From positions 15,681,018 through 15,745,017 of the forward strand of contig ML664199.1 in assembly GCA_007570785.1 (NCBI GenBank): a DNA stretch of 64,000 nt, read 5' to 3'. This document shows positions 1-9,958 of the stretch, piece by piece. Every line of letters starts with the position of its first letter. The stretch's first letter is position 1. The translations under genes and the position numbers were made by a program. The DNA is from Antilocapra americana (Eukaryota; Chordata; Mammalia; Artiodactyla; Antilocapridae). The notes beneath the pieces are model-generated. The model saw only the letters and a list, made by a program, of their open reading frames with translations, made no database searches and was not told where the DNA came from.

Positions 1-446
1 AGATTGTTTTGCATAGTTCTTTTGTGTATTCTTGCCACCTCTTCTTAATATCTTCTATTTCTGTTAGGTTCATACTGTTTCTGTCCTTTTTGTGCCCATT
101 TTTGCATGAAATGTTCCCTTGCAGCTCTAATTTTCTTGACGAGATCTCTAGTCTTTCCCATTCTACTGTTTTCCTCTATTTCTTTGCATTGATCACTTAG
201 GAAGACTTTCTTATCTCTTGCTACTATTCTTTGGAACTCTGCATTTAGATGGGTATATCTTTCCTTTTCTCCTTTGCCTTTAGCTTCTCTTCTTAGCTAT
301 TTGTAAGGTCTCCTCAGACAATCATTTTGCCTTTTAGCATTTATTTTTCTTAGGAATGTCTTCATCACTGCTTCCTGTACACTGTAACAAACCTCTGTCC
401 ATAGTTCTTCAGGCACTCTATCAAATCTAATCCCTTGAATCTATTT
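1..446 (-). mobile_element. BovB LINE fragment, 5' part of ORF (antisense)
   Basis: The first 250 bases match 46,980-47,190 in this window almost phrase by phrase, and that stretch lies inside a longer antisense BovB. The piece corresponds to the region between endonuclease and reverse transcriptase. It runs off the left edge and loses BovB similarity near 446, where a T-rich stretch follows. The frame is broken by stops on the BovB strand, so it is a dead fragment. Family assignment rests on internal comparison and knowledge of ruminant BovB. Confidence 0.8.
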
Positions 447-1834
447 GTTTTAATTTTTTTGGAGTTTTTAGTTTTCTGATTGATCTCTATAATAAAACAG
501 TCTTTATAACTTGAATTTCCTAAGGTTCTAAAAAGCAGTGTGTAAGACATGGATGGTTCATTTATATTTCTCACATTTTTTATCTATCTTTAATGTTGTA
601 AAATGGTCCACAAGTTAAAAAGCAATTAAAAGTGAAATTGCATGTTACTTTGGGCAGTAATTATACCATATATATAGAAAAGGCTATCGACTGACTCTTT
701 GGTGGCATTGGCTAACTGAAACTCTTAATTCATCACTCCTCACAAAATCCCTGCTATGTAAGAGAGACAGTCCCTGAGCATAGTTATTTATGTAGAGATG
801 GTTTTATAGAATCTGAAACAGTGGGCTAGAATATCACCTGTGGGTAGGCAGCAAGTGCACAGAACTCATCAGTACTTTATTTGCTTTTTCTGCTTAGATT
901 AATTTATCACTTTCCTGTATGGATTTTATCCCTCTTTCACAAGTTATTTTAACAGTTTTATCTCTCAAATGTGATGTAATTCCATCCCTATTTTTTAAGT
1001 CTTATATTTTCACATATCTCTGTTCTCAAGTTTGATTTGATATCAGTAACTGGAAGTTTCTAAACATAATCAGCAAGCAAAGCAGTCTTGATCTCAATGA
1101 GATGGTCTCTAGTTAGATATTAGAAGCTTTAATATTCTAAAGCATAACTGGGTAAGGTAGTAAAGTTCTTTTCCCCTATTTTCTCTCCAAGGTTCCAAAG
1201 ATATTTATAGAGTTTTTACATGGACATCATACTTTTCAAAATTCTGTCTAGAGGCCAAGAGGTTACTTAGTTGACCTCCAGAAAATTCATTCTGCTGAAT
1301 CAATAAGGTTACAAAGAGAAACTTACTGGTATTCTAATAGTTTTAAATATACCAGTGTTTTCTCATGAATTATTTTAATATACACAAATTTGATATCATT
1401 TTGTGATTTATGCTTGTCTCTTATAATGCAGCTGATGTGGCATTAGTGGAATTTCATTATGCAGTGAATAGTTATTTTGATGAAGAAAGTGATTAAATTT
1501 AATTTCAACCAAATATTAGATTATATAATAGTATTTACTGTGTTGAATGTTAATATAAACAAAATCTCTCTTGGTGTTGTGAGCTGAGAAATGTATTTTG
1601 AAAGCATAATGATTACTAAAAAGAAAAAGAAATTCTGAAAACAAAGAGTGAGAGGAGATTGCAAGTTATAAGCTTATACAACTTCGGTGTATTGCTGATC
1701 CAGGAATGTTAACGTGGTTTGGTTGTGTTTTGTGCCATCTATTATTCTGACTATATTACAATAATGTGCAGTTAAATACATGTAGGTAGCGTAGGACACC
1801 TCCATTCATTCTTCCTGTTTCGATCTGTCCCAGT
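447..1834. other. Non-repeat AT-rich DNA, no gene seen
   Basis: No open frame of note, no SINE or LINE signature and no RNA gene. Some short A/T runs only. Confidence 0.6.
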
Positions 1835-2940
1835 AAAATGCTCAGCACCACTAATTATTAGATAAATGAAAATCAAAGCAGTAGTGAAATGTCACCTTAC
1901 ACCAGTCAGAATGACCATCATCTAAAAGTCTACAAATAATAAATGCTATAGAGGGTGTGGATAAAAAAGGACTTTCCTACACTGTTGGTTAGAAGGGAAA
2001 TTATTACAGCTTGGAGAACAGTATGGAAGTTCCTTAAAAAACTAGAAATAGAGCTACCATATGATCCAACAATCTGAAACCATAATTTAAGAAGATATAT
2101 GCACCCTAGTATTCACTGGAGCACTATATACAGTAGCTAAGACATGGAAGCAACCTAAATGTCCTTCCACAAAGAAATGGATGAATAAGATGTGGCACAT
2201 ATGTTCAATGGACCATTACTCAGCTATAAAAAGACATGAAATAATGCCATTTGTAGCAACATAGATGAACCCAGAGAGTCTGATACTAAGTAAAGTAAAC
2301 CAGATAAAGACAAATATGATATCACTTATATGTGGAATCTAAAAACAAAGTGATACAAATGAACTTACATACAAACTAGAAATTGACCCACAGACATAGA
2401 AAATAAACTTACGGCTACCAAAGGGGAAAGGGTGTAGGGAAGGGATAAATTAGGAGTTTGGGATTAACATATATACACTACTATAAATAGCTAAGAAGAA
2501 CCTACTGTGTATCTCTCAGTTGTGTCTGACTCTTTGTGACCCCATGATATATTCCATGGAATTCTCTAGGCCAGAACACTGGAATGAGTAACCTTTCCCT
2601 TCTCCAGAGCTTCCGAACCTAGGGATCGAATCCAGGTCTCCCTCATTGCAGGCGAATCCTTTGCCAGCTGAGCCACAAGGGAAGCCCAAGAATGCTGGAG
2701 TTGGTAGCCTATCCCTTCTTCAGTGGATCTTCCCAACCCAGGAATCAAACAGGGGTCTCCTGCATTGCAGGTGGATTCCTTACCAACTGAGCTATCAGGG
2801 AAGCCCTACATCACAGGGAATAATACTCAATATTTTTTAATAACCTATAAGGGAAATATATTTATATGTATAACTGAAACATTTTGCTGTACACCTGAAC
2901 TTAACACAACATACTAAATCAAGTATAACCTCAATTTAGA
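1835..2940 (+). mobile_element. L1 3' end (end of ORF2 and 3' UTR), split by a SINE
   Basis: Sense-strand L1 sequence from the last part of ORF2 (around 1,845-2,280, the region coding the conserved C-terminal end) into the ruminant L1 3' UTR. The 3' UTR breaks at about 2,511, where an antisense Bov-tA SINE sits, and resumes at about 2,807 to an A-rich end near 2,940. ORF2 has stops throughout. It is 5'-truncated, as most L1 copies are. The SINE is therefore younger than the L1. Confidence 0.85.
2512..2806 (-). mobile_element. Bov-tA type SINE (antisense), nested in L1
   Basis: Antisense copy of the tRNA-derived ruminant SINE. The minus strand starts with the tRNA-like part at the right (the complement of the final 'gggaagccc') and passes the glutamate-tRNA-like B-box region twice, at about 2,625-2,690 and 2,740-2,806. 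This is the arrangement of the longer Bov-tA forms. It interrupts the L1 3' UTR. I could not define a convincing target duplication. Confidence 0.85.
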
Positions 2941-3514
2941 AAAGAGAAAAACAAATACAATAAGGATAAAAAAAGATTCCTAAGAAAAAGGCATTTAACT
3001 GAGTTCTAATCTTAGTTCCTCAGAAGGTAAATATGGCCAGCTTTGAATGTTTATGGCAACTGTAGTTATATCTGGGTGATAACAACTTCATCTTCTATCC
3101 CTTCACTTCAAATTACAGCTTTTTACACACACAACCTATACTCCCTGTTCTACACAAGAAACATAGAGACATTTATAGAAAACTGTGGAAACCTACACCT
3201 TATTCCAAAAACGAGTTGTTTTGATATTTTAGAGTTGCTGTGGTGACCTGTGGTAGTTTCTTGAACAATTTTTCTAAGAATCACAAGATGTGATGTGTGA
3301 TGTCTTTAATTGCTGATACTAGTTTGGAACATTCTTCTATTTCTGGGAAGCACATAGGCTCAAGGCTAATTTTCCATCAGGTATAAACATGGCTAAAATG
3401 CTTAGCCTTCATGCATACCTAGTATTAAGCCACCTAGTATACTTATACCTAGTATAAGCCACTAAAACACACACATTGACCAGATTGATTTATGCCTACT
3501 TCAGTAGAATATTA
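2941..3514. other. Non-repeat DNA, nothing recognised
   Basis: No coding or RNA feature is seen. The stretch ends at the left target duplication (TGGG, 3,515-3,518) of the provirus. Confidence 0.6.
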
Positions 3515-3518
3515 TGGG

Positions 3519-4006
3519 TGTTATAGCCAAAAGCTCCAGGAAACAAACTCACTGCAGTTTATCACATCAGTGGATCCGAGATAGAGTTTCCTCTTTCGCC
3601 AGGGACCCCAACCAACTTTTGTGAAAACCTTGTTTACTTTAAGTGCACTGCTCAAGCCCACATTCCCAAATTCCTTAAACCTGGAAAGTGTTAAAGGGAG
3701 ATACAATCAGGTTACAGCCATGATTCATAATTAGAAGGGTCAGCTGGTTATACATTGTAGCCTACACCAATGGGTATTATAAAGATTACAAAGGTAATTG
3801 ACTACATAGAGGATTATTACATTATTTTTGGTGATGGGAAATCTTGTTATGGAATTTGGTGTTTATCAGTCCAGGAGGCCAGTTCGAACATAGGTATGTT
3901 ATCTCCACGGCTACCAGGCACATAGTCCAAAGCTCACCAAAAGTGCAAGATGGAGCTTCCCTCTCTTTCAAGGAGAGTCAGCTCAGCCTGTTCCTTTCCT
4001 CCCTCA
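3519..4006 (-). repeat. 3' LTR of the provirus
   Basis: 488 bp from TG (3,519) to CA (4,006) on the plus strand. It pairs with the 5' LTR at 9,434-9,958. It lacks about 28 bp that the other copy has just after the 'gaaacaaactcact' stretch. By hand I count roughly 30 substitutions over about 400 aligned bases between the two LTRs, most of them in the U3 half, plus a few small indels. That is about 8 percent, an estimate only. Confidence 0.92.
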
Positions 4007-4018
4007 TTTCCCCCTCTT
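4007..4018 (-). promoter_or_regulatory. Polypurine tract of the provirus
   Basis: On the minus strand a purine run with five consecutive G (AAGAGGGGGAAA) lies directly against the TG start of the 3' LTR U3. This is the position of the plus-strand DNA primer in retroviruses, and it fixes the inner edge of the 3' LTR at 4,006. Confidence 0.85.
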
Positions 4019-4025
4019 GATGCTC

Positions 4026-4447
4026 TCAACTTCCAGTATGAGCATCACTCATTGGGATGTATTGCATTTTAGGTTTCCTGGTACGTATTTGGGTAATTGA
4101 AGTCAGCTTCTGTGATAAAGAGCTGAGAACACATTGGCGAATACAAGGTCCACATAACAGAATCAACAGAACAACTATAACAGGGGTTAATATAATATAG
4201 TTTTCCACAAATCACCCTTTACCCATGATAGAATAGAAGTTCAAAAAGGAAGATTATCATCAGACATAGCTTTTGCCTGACCTTTCAGGTCATCTAGGGC
4301 AGCTGATATATTGCCAGATAAATCAGCAATATATACACAACATTCAGTTTTAATTATAGCATATGTCCCACCTTGTGCTAGAACTATGGTTAGTCTCAAG
4401 GTGATACCAGCACAAGTCCGTAGCAGCAGCTGACCGTAAAGCTTCAT
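4026..4447 (-). pseudogene. env remnant: leader start joined to transmembrane subunit end
   Basis: A retroviral envelope remnant. A start at 4,447 overlaps the end of pol, as env does in gammaretroviruses. After about 17 residues the sequence is already in the transmembrane subunit, at the CX6CC region (4,310-4,360, residues 'ECCVYI'). The first Cys of CX6CC is replaced by Tyr. Then follows the coiled-coil-like 'ALDDLKGQAKAMSD' part, a frame break near 4,215, a hydrophobic membrane anchor rich in V, L and I (about 4,140-4,200) and a short cytoplasmic tail ending at 4,026. Nearly all of surface and the N-terminal part of TM, including any fusion peptide and cleavage site, are deleted. It cannot make an envelope protein. 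Confidence 0.85.
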
Positions 4448-5640
4448 CTCTTCTTCTTCTTTAAGATGATCTTGGGTTCATGGGGATCAGCGGGGTCCTT
4501 TTGTGTGGTCCACTCGGCATCCTCTGGGTCTTCAGGGTATGCTCTCTTCACCCTCGTGTGTGGATCCAGGGAGTGACACCTGTAACTTTAACTGCCTTAG
4601 GGATGGTTAGAACAACAGTACATGGACCTTTCCAATGTGGGGCCAAAGAGTCGTGTTTCCAGTTCTTGACCCACACCTGATCACCAGGCACAAATTCGTG
4701 AATCTGTTCCCCAAAGGGGGAACAGCACCCTTTTTTGTACAAACTTAAGTTACCTAATTTATTATCTTAGTTGTTCCATCTGCTGTGAAATCTCATCCCC
4801 CCCTTACCTGAGACAAATTTTTTGACACCTGTTTTATTGTGGGAGGCAGCCTCCCATACACAATTTTGTACGGAGAATAGCCATGGGACCGTGGGGTCAT
4901 CCTGAGTCTGAGCAGAGCCGTTGGAAGCAAGTCCACCCGGGAGCAGTCAAGTCTCTAGGATCCACTTGGAGAGTGTCTCTTCAAGTGTCCCGTTGGTTCC
5001 TTTGACCATCCCAGAACTCTGGGGCCTATATGCCATATGTAATTTTCACTTGATATTTAGAGCTTTACATACCTGTTGAATTAAGTCAGCTAAAAGGCAG
5101 GGCCGTTGTCTGATCCTATACTAGTTGGGAACCTGAATATGGGGATTATTTCTCAAAGCAGACAGCCACTTCATTTGCTTTTACAGTTCGGGTGGGAAAG
5201 GCCTCCACCCATCCTGAGAAGGTACATACCATGACCAGTAAATAATGATAGTGTTGGCAGGGTTTTATCTCAGTAAAGTCCACTTCTAAATGTTTAAAGG
5301 GTAGTGTACCTTTTAACTGTATTCCTGGAGGTATTTGTTTATGTCCAGGGGCAGTATTGACCTGTGAGCAACAGTTCCAGGATTCCATTCTATAAAAGGA
5401 AGAAAGTCATGGAATTAAGAAATATTCTTGAATGAATTCTTCCCTTTTGTCATGTCCCAAGTGAGTTGCCTGGTGAACCTCAGATAACAGTGTGGGGGCT
5501 AATGCCTTGGGTACAAGTAACCTGCCATCCGGCAGTTCCCACCAACCTTTTTCATTTTCGGTGACCCTTTCTGCTTCAGCCAGCTGGTCTTGGGCCAGGG
5601 TATACTGTGGGAGAGTCAAAGTTAACTCAGGATTTTTTAG
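4445..5640 (-). pseudogene. pol remnant: integrase
   Basis: Integrase inserts viral DNA into the host genome. Here it is broken by several frameshifts and stops. In minus-strand order: the N-terminal zinc-binding part (5,407-5,619) with its two His ('HQATH'), whose Cys pair at about 5,365-5,375 looks degenerate; the catalytic core (5,146-5,340) with the first Asp in 'EVDFTE' and the second in 'GSDNGP' (about 5,090-5,110, another frame); and the region of the third catalytic residue near 5,010, which reads 'MVKGTNG' with Lys where Glu is expected. The C-terminal domain (4,548-4,742) has 'PGDQVWVK' and 'WKGP', typical of gammaretroviral integrase. The frame closes near 4,445 with a basic tail and a stop. 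Confidence 0.88.
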
Positions 5641-6690
5641 GGCACAAAGGTTCTGATAGATTCCCCCACCAGCAGCCCCAAATTTCTCAGCCCCATGTTT
5701 TGCAGCTTTATCTGCTAGTTGGTTTCCCCATGCTTTGTGGGGTGTCTTCCTTTTGGTGACCCCAACACTGCATCACTGCTACCTCTCAGGTTCCCATACA
5801 GCATCTAATAGAGTCAAGATTTCTTTTTTGTTTGGCTGTCAGAAGACCTGTCTCTTTATATAAAGCCCCATGTACATGTAAAGTAGCAAAAGCATACCTG
5901 GAGCCTGTGTAAAATGTTTGTCTTCTTACCTTTTGACAGCTGGAGGGCCCGGATTAGAGCATATAGTTTGGCCCATTGAACAGACCAGTGTGATGGCAGA
6001 GAGCTAGCCTCAACGATGGTTTTTTCTGTGACTACTGTATATCCCAACAGTCATTGTCCTTGTCTCAGCAGGCTGGTGCCATTGGTGTACAGGACCCAAT
6101 CTGGGTCCGGGATTGGCTGGTCCCTCAAGTCAGGACTGCTGGCATAAACTTCTTCTAGGATTTCTTTGCAACCATGTGAGGACCCACCTTCTCCCACAGG
6201 AAGGATAGTGGCTGGATTCAGGGCCTGACAAGGCTCAATATTAACAGTCCCTGGTATGAAGTAATCCAGGATATCTATCGACAGCCGTTCATGGGGGTCC
6301 CCTCACAGGAAAGTGTCGAACTCATGAGGGACTTTTACGATCAAATCTTGTTCTAAAGTCAGCTTGGTTGTCTCCTGGACCAGTAAGGCAACTGCAGCAA
6401 CTGCCCGTAAGCCTCCCAGCCACCCAGTGGCAACACTGTCCAGCCATTTTGAGAGATAAGCCACAGGTCTGTCCCATGTCCCCACAGCCTGGGACAACAC
6501 TCCTATAGCCACCTTGTCCTTTTCAGTCATGTAAAGAGTAAACGGCTTAGCAAGGTCTGGCAGGCCCAAGGTGAGTGCTGACGTAATTGTACCGGGTTTG
6601 AGTTCTATTACCACTAGGACTTGTTGCCTTGCAAGCCTCCCCACCCCAAGTGGGGCAGTTGTCTTCTGCCCAGACCTCAAGGAATTGTTG
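5641..6690 (-). pseudogene. pol remnant: RT connection domain and RNase H
   Basis: An open stretch at 6,303-6,680 encodes the RT thumb-end and connection region, with 'LGLPDLAKPF' and 'RPVAYLSKWLD', the part just before RNase H. RNase H follows at about 6,130-5,840 in more than one frame. The first catalytic Asp motif reads 'LYTNGTS' (Asn for Asp), and the Glu-bearing motif reads 'QWAKLYAL' (Lys for Glu), so two metal-binding acidic residues are lost. The rest of the stretch down to the integrase start is degraded linker. The RT palm with the catalytic Asp pair is missing upstream; the sequence jumps from the RT N-terminus across a (TC)n run into this domain. Confidence 0.88.
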
Positions 6691-6697
6691 AGTTAAT

Positions 6698-6719
6698 TCT
6701 CTCTCTCTCTCTCTCTCTC
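6698..6719. repeat. (TC)n microsatellite at an internal proviral deletion
   Basis: Eleven TC units. They stand exactly between the N-terminal RT piece and the RT connection piece of the provirus, where several hundred bases of RT coding sequence are missing. Confidence 0.9.
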
Positions 6720-6720
6720 A

Positions 6721-6930
6721 ACTTTTAACCTGTCCAGGTTCCTTCTGGGAGATTGTGCAACCTCCATTCATCTTGAGAGGTTACCAAGAAGGAGAGTAAA
6801 TAGGTGGTTGAGCCCACTCAAAGAGTGGGTCTGTCGTAGGGGGAAAAGGTCATTTGTGGCCCCAGTTTAGACGGCAAGTCTCTTCCCAACAAAGGTACTG
6901 GGGCATTCAGGGGTGTATAAAAATTCAAGT
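6721..6930 (-). pseudogene. pro-pol remnant: protease C-terminus and RT N-terminus
   Basis: Minus-strand translation in two frames gives a protease C-terminal signature ('YTPECPVPLLGRDL', about 6,910-6,865) followed by the RT N-terminal 'EWRLHNLPEGTW' region (about 6,770-6,735), with at least one stop between them. The protease active-site Asp triplet lies upstream in intact viruses and is absent here, because the capsid end at about 6,930 is joined almost directly to this piece. The nucleocapsid zinc knuckle is lost in the same deletion. Confidence 0.8.
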
Positions 6931-8022
6931 TACTTGGTGCCCCCCCATCTGACATTTTCGGGGTAGGCTTGAGACACAAAGGCTGCATTTATCACCATCT
7001 GAGATCCAATGGCCTCTGGATCTATTGGCATAAAAAGTCTATAGGCCTCGCACAGTCTTTCATAGAACTCAGAGGGTGATTCAGTTTCCCTTTGAATCAC
7101 TTCAGAGGGTTTTGCCATATTCATAGATTTTCAGGCCCCCCTCTTGAGGCCTTGTAAAATAGCCGCTGGGTATCTCTCCAGGTGGCCCTTCCCTTCTTCT
7201 GTCTTATAATCCCAAATTGGGCCTCTCATCGGGGGTGGCTAGTTCTGCCCACTGCTGCTGGTTTGTGGTACTCTCAGGTACCATTTCTCTTAACCATTTT
7301 CTGGCCTCAGTTAGGATCCTGTGTCTTTCCTCAGTGCTGAAAAGGGAGACTAGTAGTTGGATTATGTCATCCCATGGAGGGTGGTGGGTTCAAAAAATAG
7401 TCTCCATTAGCCTAACCATGGTTTGTGGCTCCCCAGAGTATAATGAGTGTGTCTCTGCCAGTATAATACATCCGTGGAGGAAAATAGCTGGTAATAATAG
7501 GCTACAGGGGGCTGATGGTAGTGCCCACATGCGTCCTAAACCAGAGGCTTTAGTAGCTCTCTGAGGGGCATCTGTAGTGGGGTTCTTTCCCCCTGTTCCT
7601 TGGCGGAACACAGCCTCTATCTAATTTCTGTGTTTTCTTCCCCTTTCTCATCAGTACTCACTGGGAGTGGTGGATACAATCTAGGAAGTCTGGCTGAGGT
7701 AGAATCCTGGCAGCATTGATCAGAGGTCTCCATCACTAGGATGGGAGCCTGCCAAAATGGTGGCTCTATGATCTCTGGGAGAGTTGGCAGAAGAGCAGTG
7801 GATGCTGCAGGAACTCCACCTGGCCCTGGATAGGGCATTAATGCAGCTCTGGTGGACCACTGGGTCGTGGGTACATCATCATCCAGTATGGGGGAAGGGG
7901 CAGGTCATCGCCATCCAAATCCTGCAGAATTTCCTTTTTATCATCAGTCTTTTTTTTTTTTTTTCCTCTTTCCCTTCTGGATACAGAGCCTCATCCAAGG
8001 AGGAGGGTCTTGAGCTAACCCT

Positions 8023-8299
8023 GCTGCTGCTACTGCTGCTAAGTCACTTCCGTCATTTCTGACTCTGTGCGACCCCATAGATGGCAGCCCACAAGGCTCC
8101 ACTGTCCCTGGGATTCTCCAGGCAAGAACACTGGAGTGGGTTGCCCTTTCCTCCTCCAATGCATGAAAGTGAAAAGTGAAAGTGAAGTCGTTCAGTCATG
8201 TCCAACTGTTCACGATCCCATGGACTGCAGCCTACCAGACTCCTCTGTCCATGGGATTTTCCAGGCAAGAGTGCTGGAGTGGGGTGCCATTGCCTTCTC
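8023..8299 (-). mobile_element. Bov-A2 SINE (antisense), nested in gag
   Basis: A two-unit Bov-A2 copy with the trinucleotide-repeat tail at the left ((CTG)n on the plus strand). It is flanked by 10-bp target duplications AGCTAACCCT at 8,013-8,022 and 8,300-8,309. Its presence inside the proviral matrix region shows it arrived after the provirus. Confidence 0.93.
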
Positions 8300-8429
8300 A
8301 GCTAACCCTAGCCATGAATCAATATATGGATATTGATCTGGGTGTCCTGGCTCTCCTGTGATTACTGCATAGACTGCTTCCACTATTTTTAAGTTTTGGC
8401 TGTCCTCTGGTGGCTATCCTACTCCCACA

Positions 8430-8483
8430 CTGCTACTGCTGCTAAGTTGCTTCAGTCGTGTCTGACTCTGTGTACCCCCATAG
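8430..8483 (-). mobile_element. Short Bov-A2 3' end fragment in gag
   Basis: About 50 bases identical in layout to the tail end of the SINE 400 bases to the left ('ctgctactgctgctaag' then the 'gactctgtg' box). It splits the matrix coding region between a '...GPP' part and a 'VGVG' part. I see no clear target duplication. It may be a severely 5'-truncated insertion or a partial copy of the neighbour. Confidence 0.7.
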
Positions 8484-8615
8484 GGGGCCATTTGACCTTA
8501 CAGGGTATGTGGAGGTGCTTAGGCATCACCTTCACCCAATAGTCTCCCCAAATCACTTCTTAAAATTTTTCATCATGCACTCCAATACAGTTGCCTTACA
8601 TTCATTTCCTCTCAT

Positions 8616-9413
8616 CTTGCTTACCTTCTCAGATCTTCTTCCACTTTTTGTTCTGTCTATGAAGTTCTCAGTACTTTATGTACTTCTGATATTTCCACTC
8701 AATGAAACACTTAAATTGCCATTCTGCCTCCTTCCTAATTGAGGTGAGAAGAACCTTACCTGACAGATCCCAGCAGGAGAAGGGTGATCAGCATGTCTTC
8801 ACCTACCGGTCGGCATGGCCAAACCAGAACACCACATGGTTCACTACTGTTTCTTCCCTAACTTTTAAAGTCCTTTCTGCCTTGGTGGGCTTGATCGGGT
8901 GTGGACGAAAACACGGATGGGTTAAATATCCCATGTCCCAGGCTGTATCTGGAAAAGCCAGTTCGCACTCACTTATGTATCCCCCTCCTCCTAACCTGAC
9001 AGTTCTGAGAGGATCAAGAATTTCACATCTAATGGGACACCTCCTCAGGGAGGGCAGAATACGAGCATAGAAAGACCAAGTTTCTTCCCCCCAAATCCCT
9101 CTCACAATTGCCTCTCACAGTTTACCTCAAGAGGATGCAGACATCACCTCCTTTGTAACATTCATGGTCAATGTGTCCCCCATTCCCCCCAGGCAGTTGA
9201 TCAGACCCCCTCTTCTACTCTGCTGGGTGGGAAACTCCTTACCTGAGTGCTCAACTCCCCTGCTGCCATCCACTACCCACTAACGTGAAAGATCCAGGTA
9301 TCAAGGATCGGAATATTTCCAGAAGGGTGAGGGGCCTTCTCCCATCTATTAGATTCGAGCTGTGAGGCCTCAGAGTAGCCCCAAGTGGGACTTGTCTCCT
9401 CAAACTGAGGCGT
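8616..9413 (-). other. Proviral 5' leader / pre-gag region
   Basis: Sequence between the primer site and the putative gag start. A 100-codon frame on the minus strand (8,803-9,105) is open, but I do not recognise it as a gag domain. It could be part of a leader or an upstream glyco-gag-like extension. No splice donor or packaging motif is claimed. Confidence 0.5.
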
Positions 9414-9431
9414 TTCCTGGCCAATGCACCA
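9414..9431 (-). promoter_or_regulatory. Primer binding site, complementary to tRNA-Gly
   Basis: Minus strand TGGTGCATTGGCCAGGAA, two bases (TT) inside the 5' LTR. It matches the 3' 18 bases of a mammalian tRNA-Gly (GCC type) with one mismatch, A for G at the 14th base. The position and TGG start are those of a retroviral primer site. Most gammaretroviruses use tRNA-Pro, so the Gly type is a useful family marker. Confidence 0.85.
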
Positions 9432-9433
9432 AA

Positions 9434-9958
9434 TGTTATAGCCAAAGCTCCAGGAAACAAACTCACTCAGAAGGACAGTGTGGATAATGAAGTGCAGTTT
9501 ATCACACCAGCAGGTCCAAGACAGAGTTTTCTCTTTAGCCAGGGACCCCAACCAACTTTTGTGAAAACCTTATATACTTTAAGTGCACTGCTCAAGCCCA
9601 CATCTCCAAATTCCTTAACCTAGCCTGGAAAGTGTTAAAGGGAGATACAATCAGGTTACAGCCATGATTCATAATCAGAAGGGTCATACATTGTAGGGTT
9701 ATACATTGTAGCCTACACCAATGGGTGCCATAAAGATTACAAAGGTGATTGACTACATAGAGGATTATTACCTTCTTTTTGTTGATGGGAAATCTTGTTA
9801 TGGAATTTGGTGTTTATCAGTCCGGGAGGCCAATTTGGCCACAGGTTTGTTATCCCCACGGCTACCAGGCACGTAGTCCAAAGCTCACTGAAAGTGCAAG
9901 ATGGAGTTTCCTTCTTTTTCAAGATGGAGTCAGCTCAGCCTGCTCCTTTTCTCCCTCC
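9434..9958 (-). repeat. 5' LTR of the provirus
   Basis: 525 bp. On the plus strand it begins TG at 9,434, next to the primer site. The outer end at 9,958 reads CC where CA is expected, probably a point change, because the TGGG duplication follows at once. It keeps about 28 bp that the 3' LTR has lost and a short duplicated 'tacattgtag' unit at about 9,687-9,711. Confidence 0.92.
9568..9576 (-). promoter_or_regulatory. TATA box of the 5' LTR
   Basis: Minus strand TATATAAGG. A polyadenylation-type hexamer (GATAAA in this copy, 9,498-9,503) lies about 65-70 bases further on, where the related solo LTR at 17,196 has a perfect AATAAA. The 3' LTR copy of the TATA box is mutated (plus strand 'ccttgttta'). 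Confidence 0.7.

Larger units (their letters stand above)
6930..8615 (-). pseudogene. gag remnant: matrix, p12 and capsid
   Basis: Gag is the structural polyprotein of a retrovirus. A possible start is the ATG at 8,615, in a frame with 'VLECMMKNFKK', the amphipathic N-terminal part of a gammaretroviral matrix. The matrix motif 'TGEPGHPDQYPYID' is readable at about 8,355-8,312. The chain is then cut by a Bov-A2 SINE at 8,023-8,299 and resumes with 'QDPPPWMR'. A proline-rich p12-like part covers 7,838-7,617. Capsid begins at about 7,575 ('MPLREL') and ends with the major homology region at 7,124-6,930, with 'ESPSEFYERLCEAYR'. Stops and frameshifts occur throughout. Nucleocapsid is missing. Confidence 0.87.
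3519..9958 (-). mobile_element. Endogenous gammaretrovirus-like (class I, ERV1) provirus, degraded
   Basis: A provirus on the minus strand with 5' LTR at 9,434-9,958 and 3' LTR at 3,519-4,006. It is flanked by 4-bp direct repeats TGGG (3,515-3,518 and 9,959-9,962), the size typical of gammaretroviral integration. In minus-strand order I see a primer site, an untranslated leader, gag (matrix, p12, capsid), the end of protease joined to the start of reverse transcriptase, RT connection and RNase H, integrase, a short env remnant, and a polypurine tract. Nucleocapsid, most of protease, the RT palm and almost all of env surface are absent. Every gene has stops and frameshifts. A Bov-A2 SINE lies in gag. 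It is an old genomic fossil and cannot be functional as it stands. The host of origin is ruminant; the exact ERV family name is not assigned. Confidence 0.93.

Noticed and set aside
7217..7564. 115-codon plus-strand open frame
   Set aside because: It is the complement of the capsid region of the minus-strand provirus.
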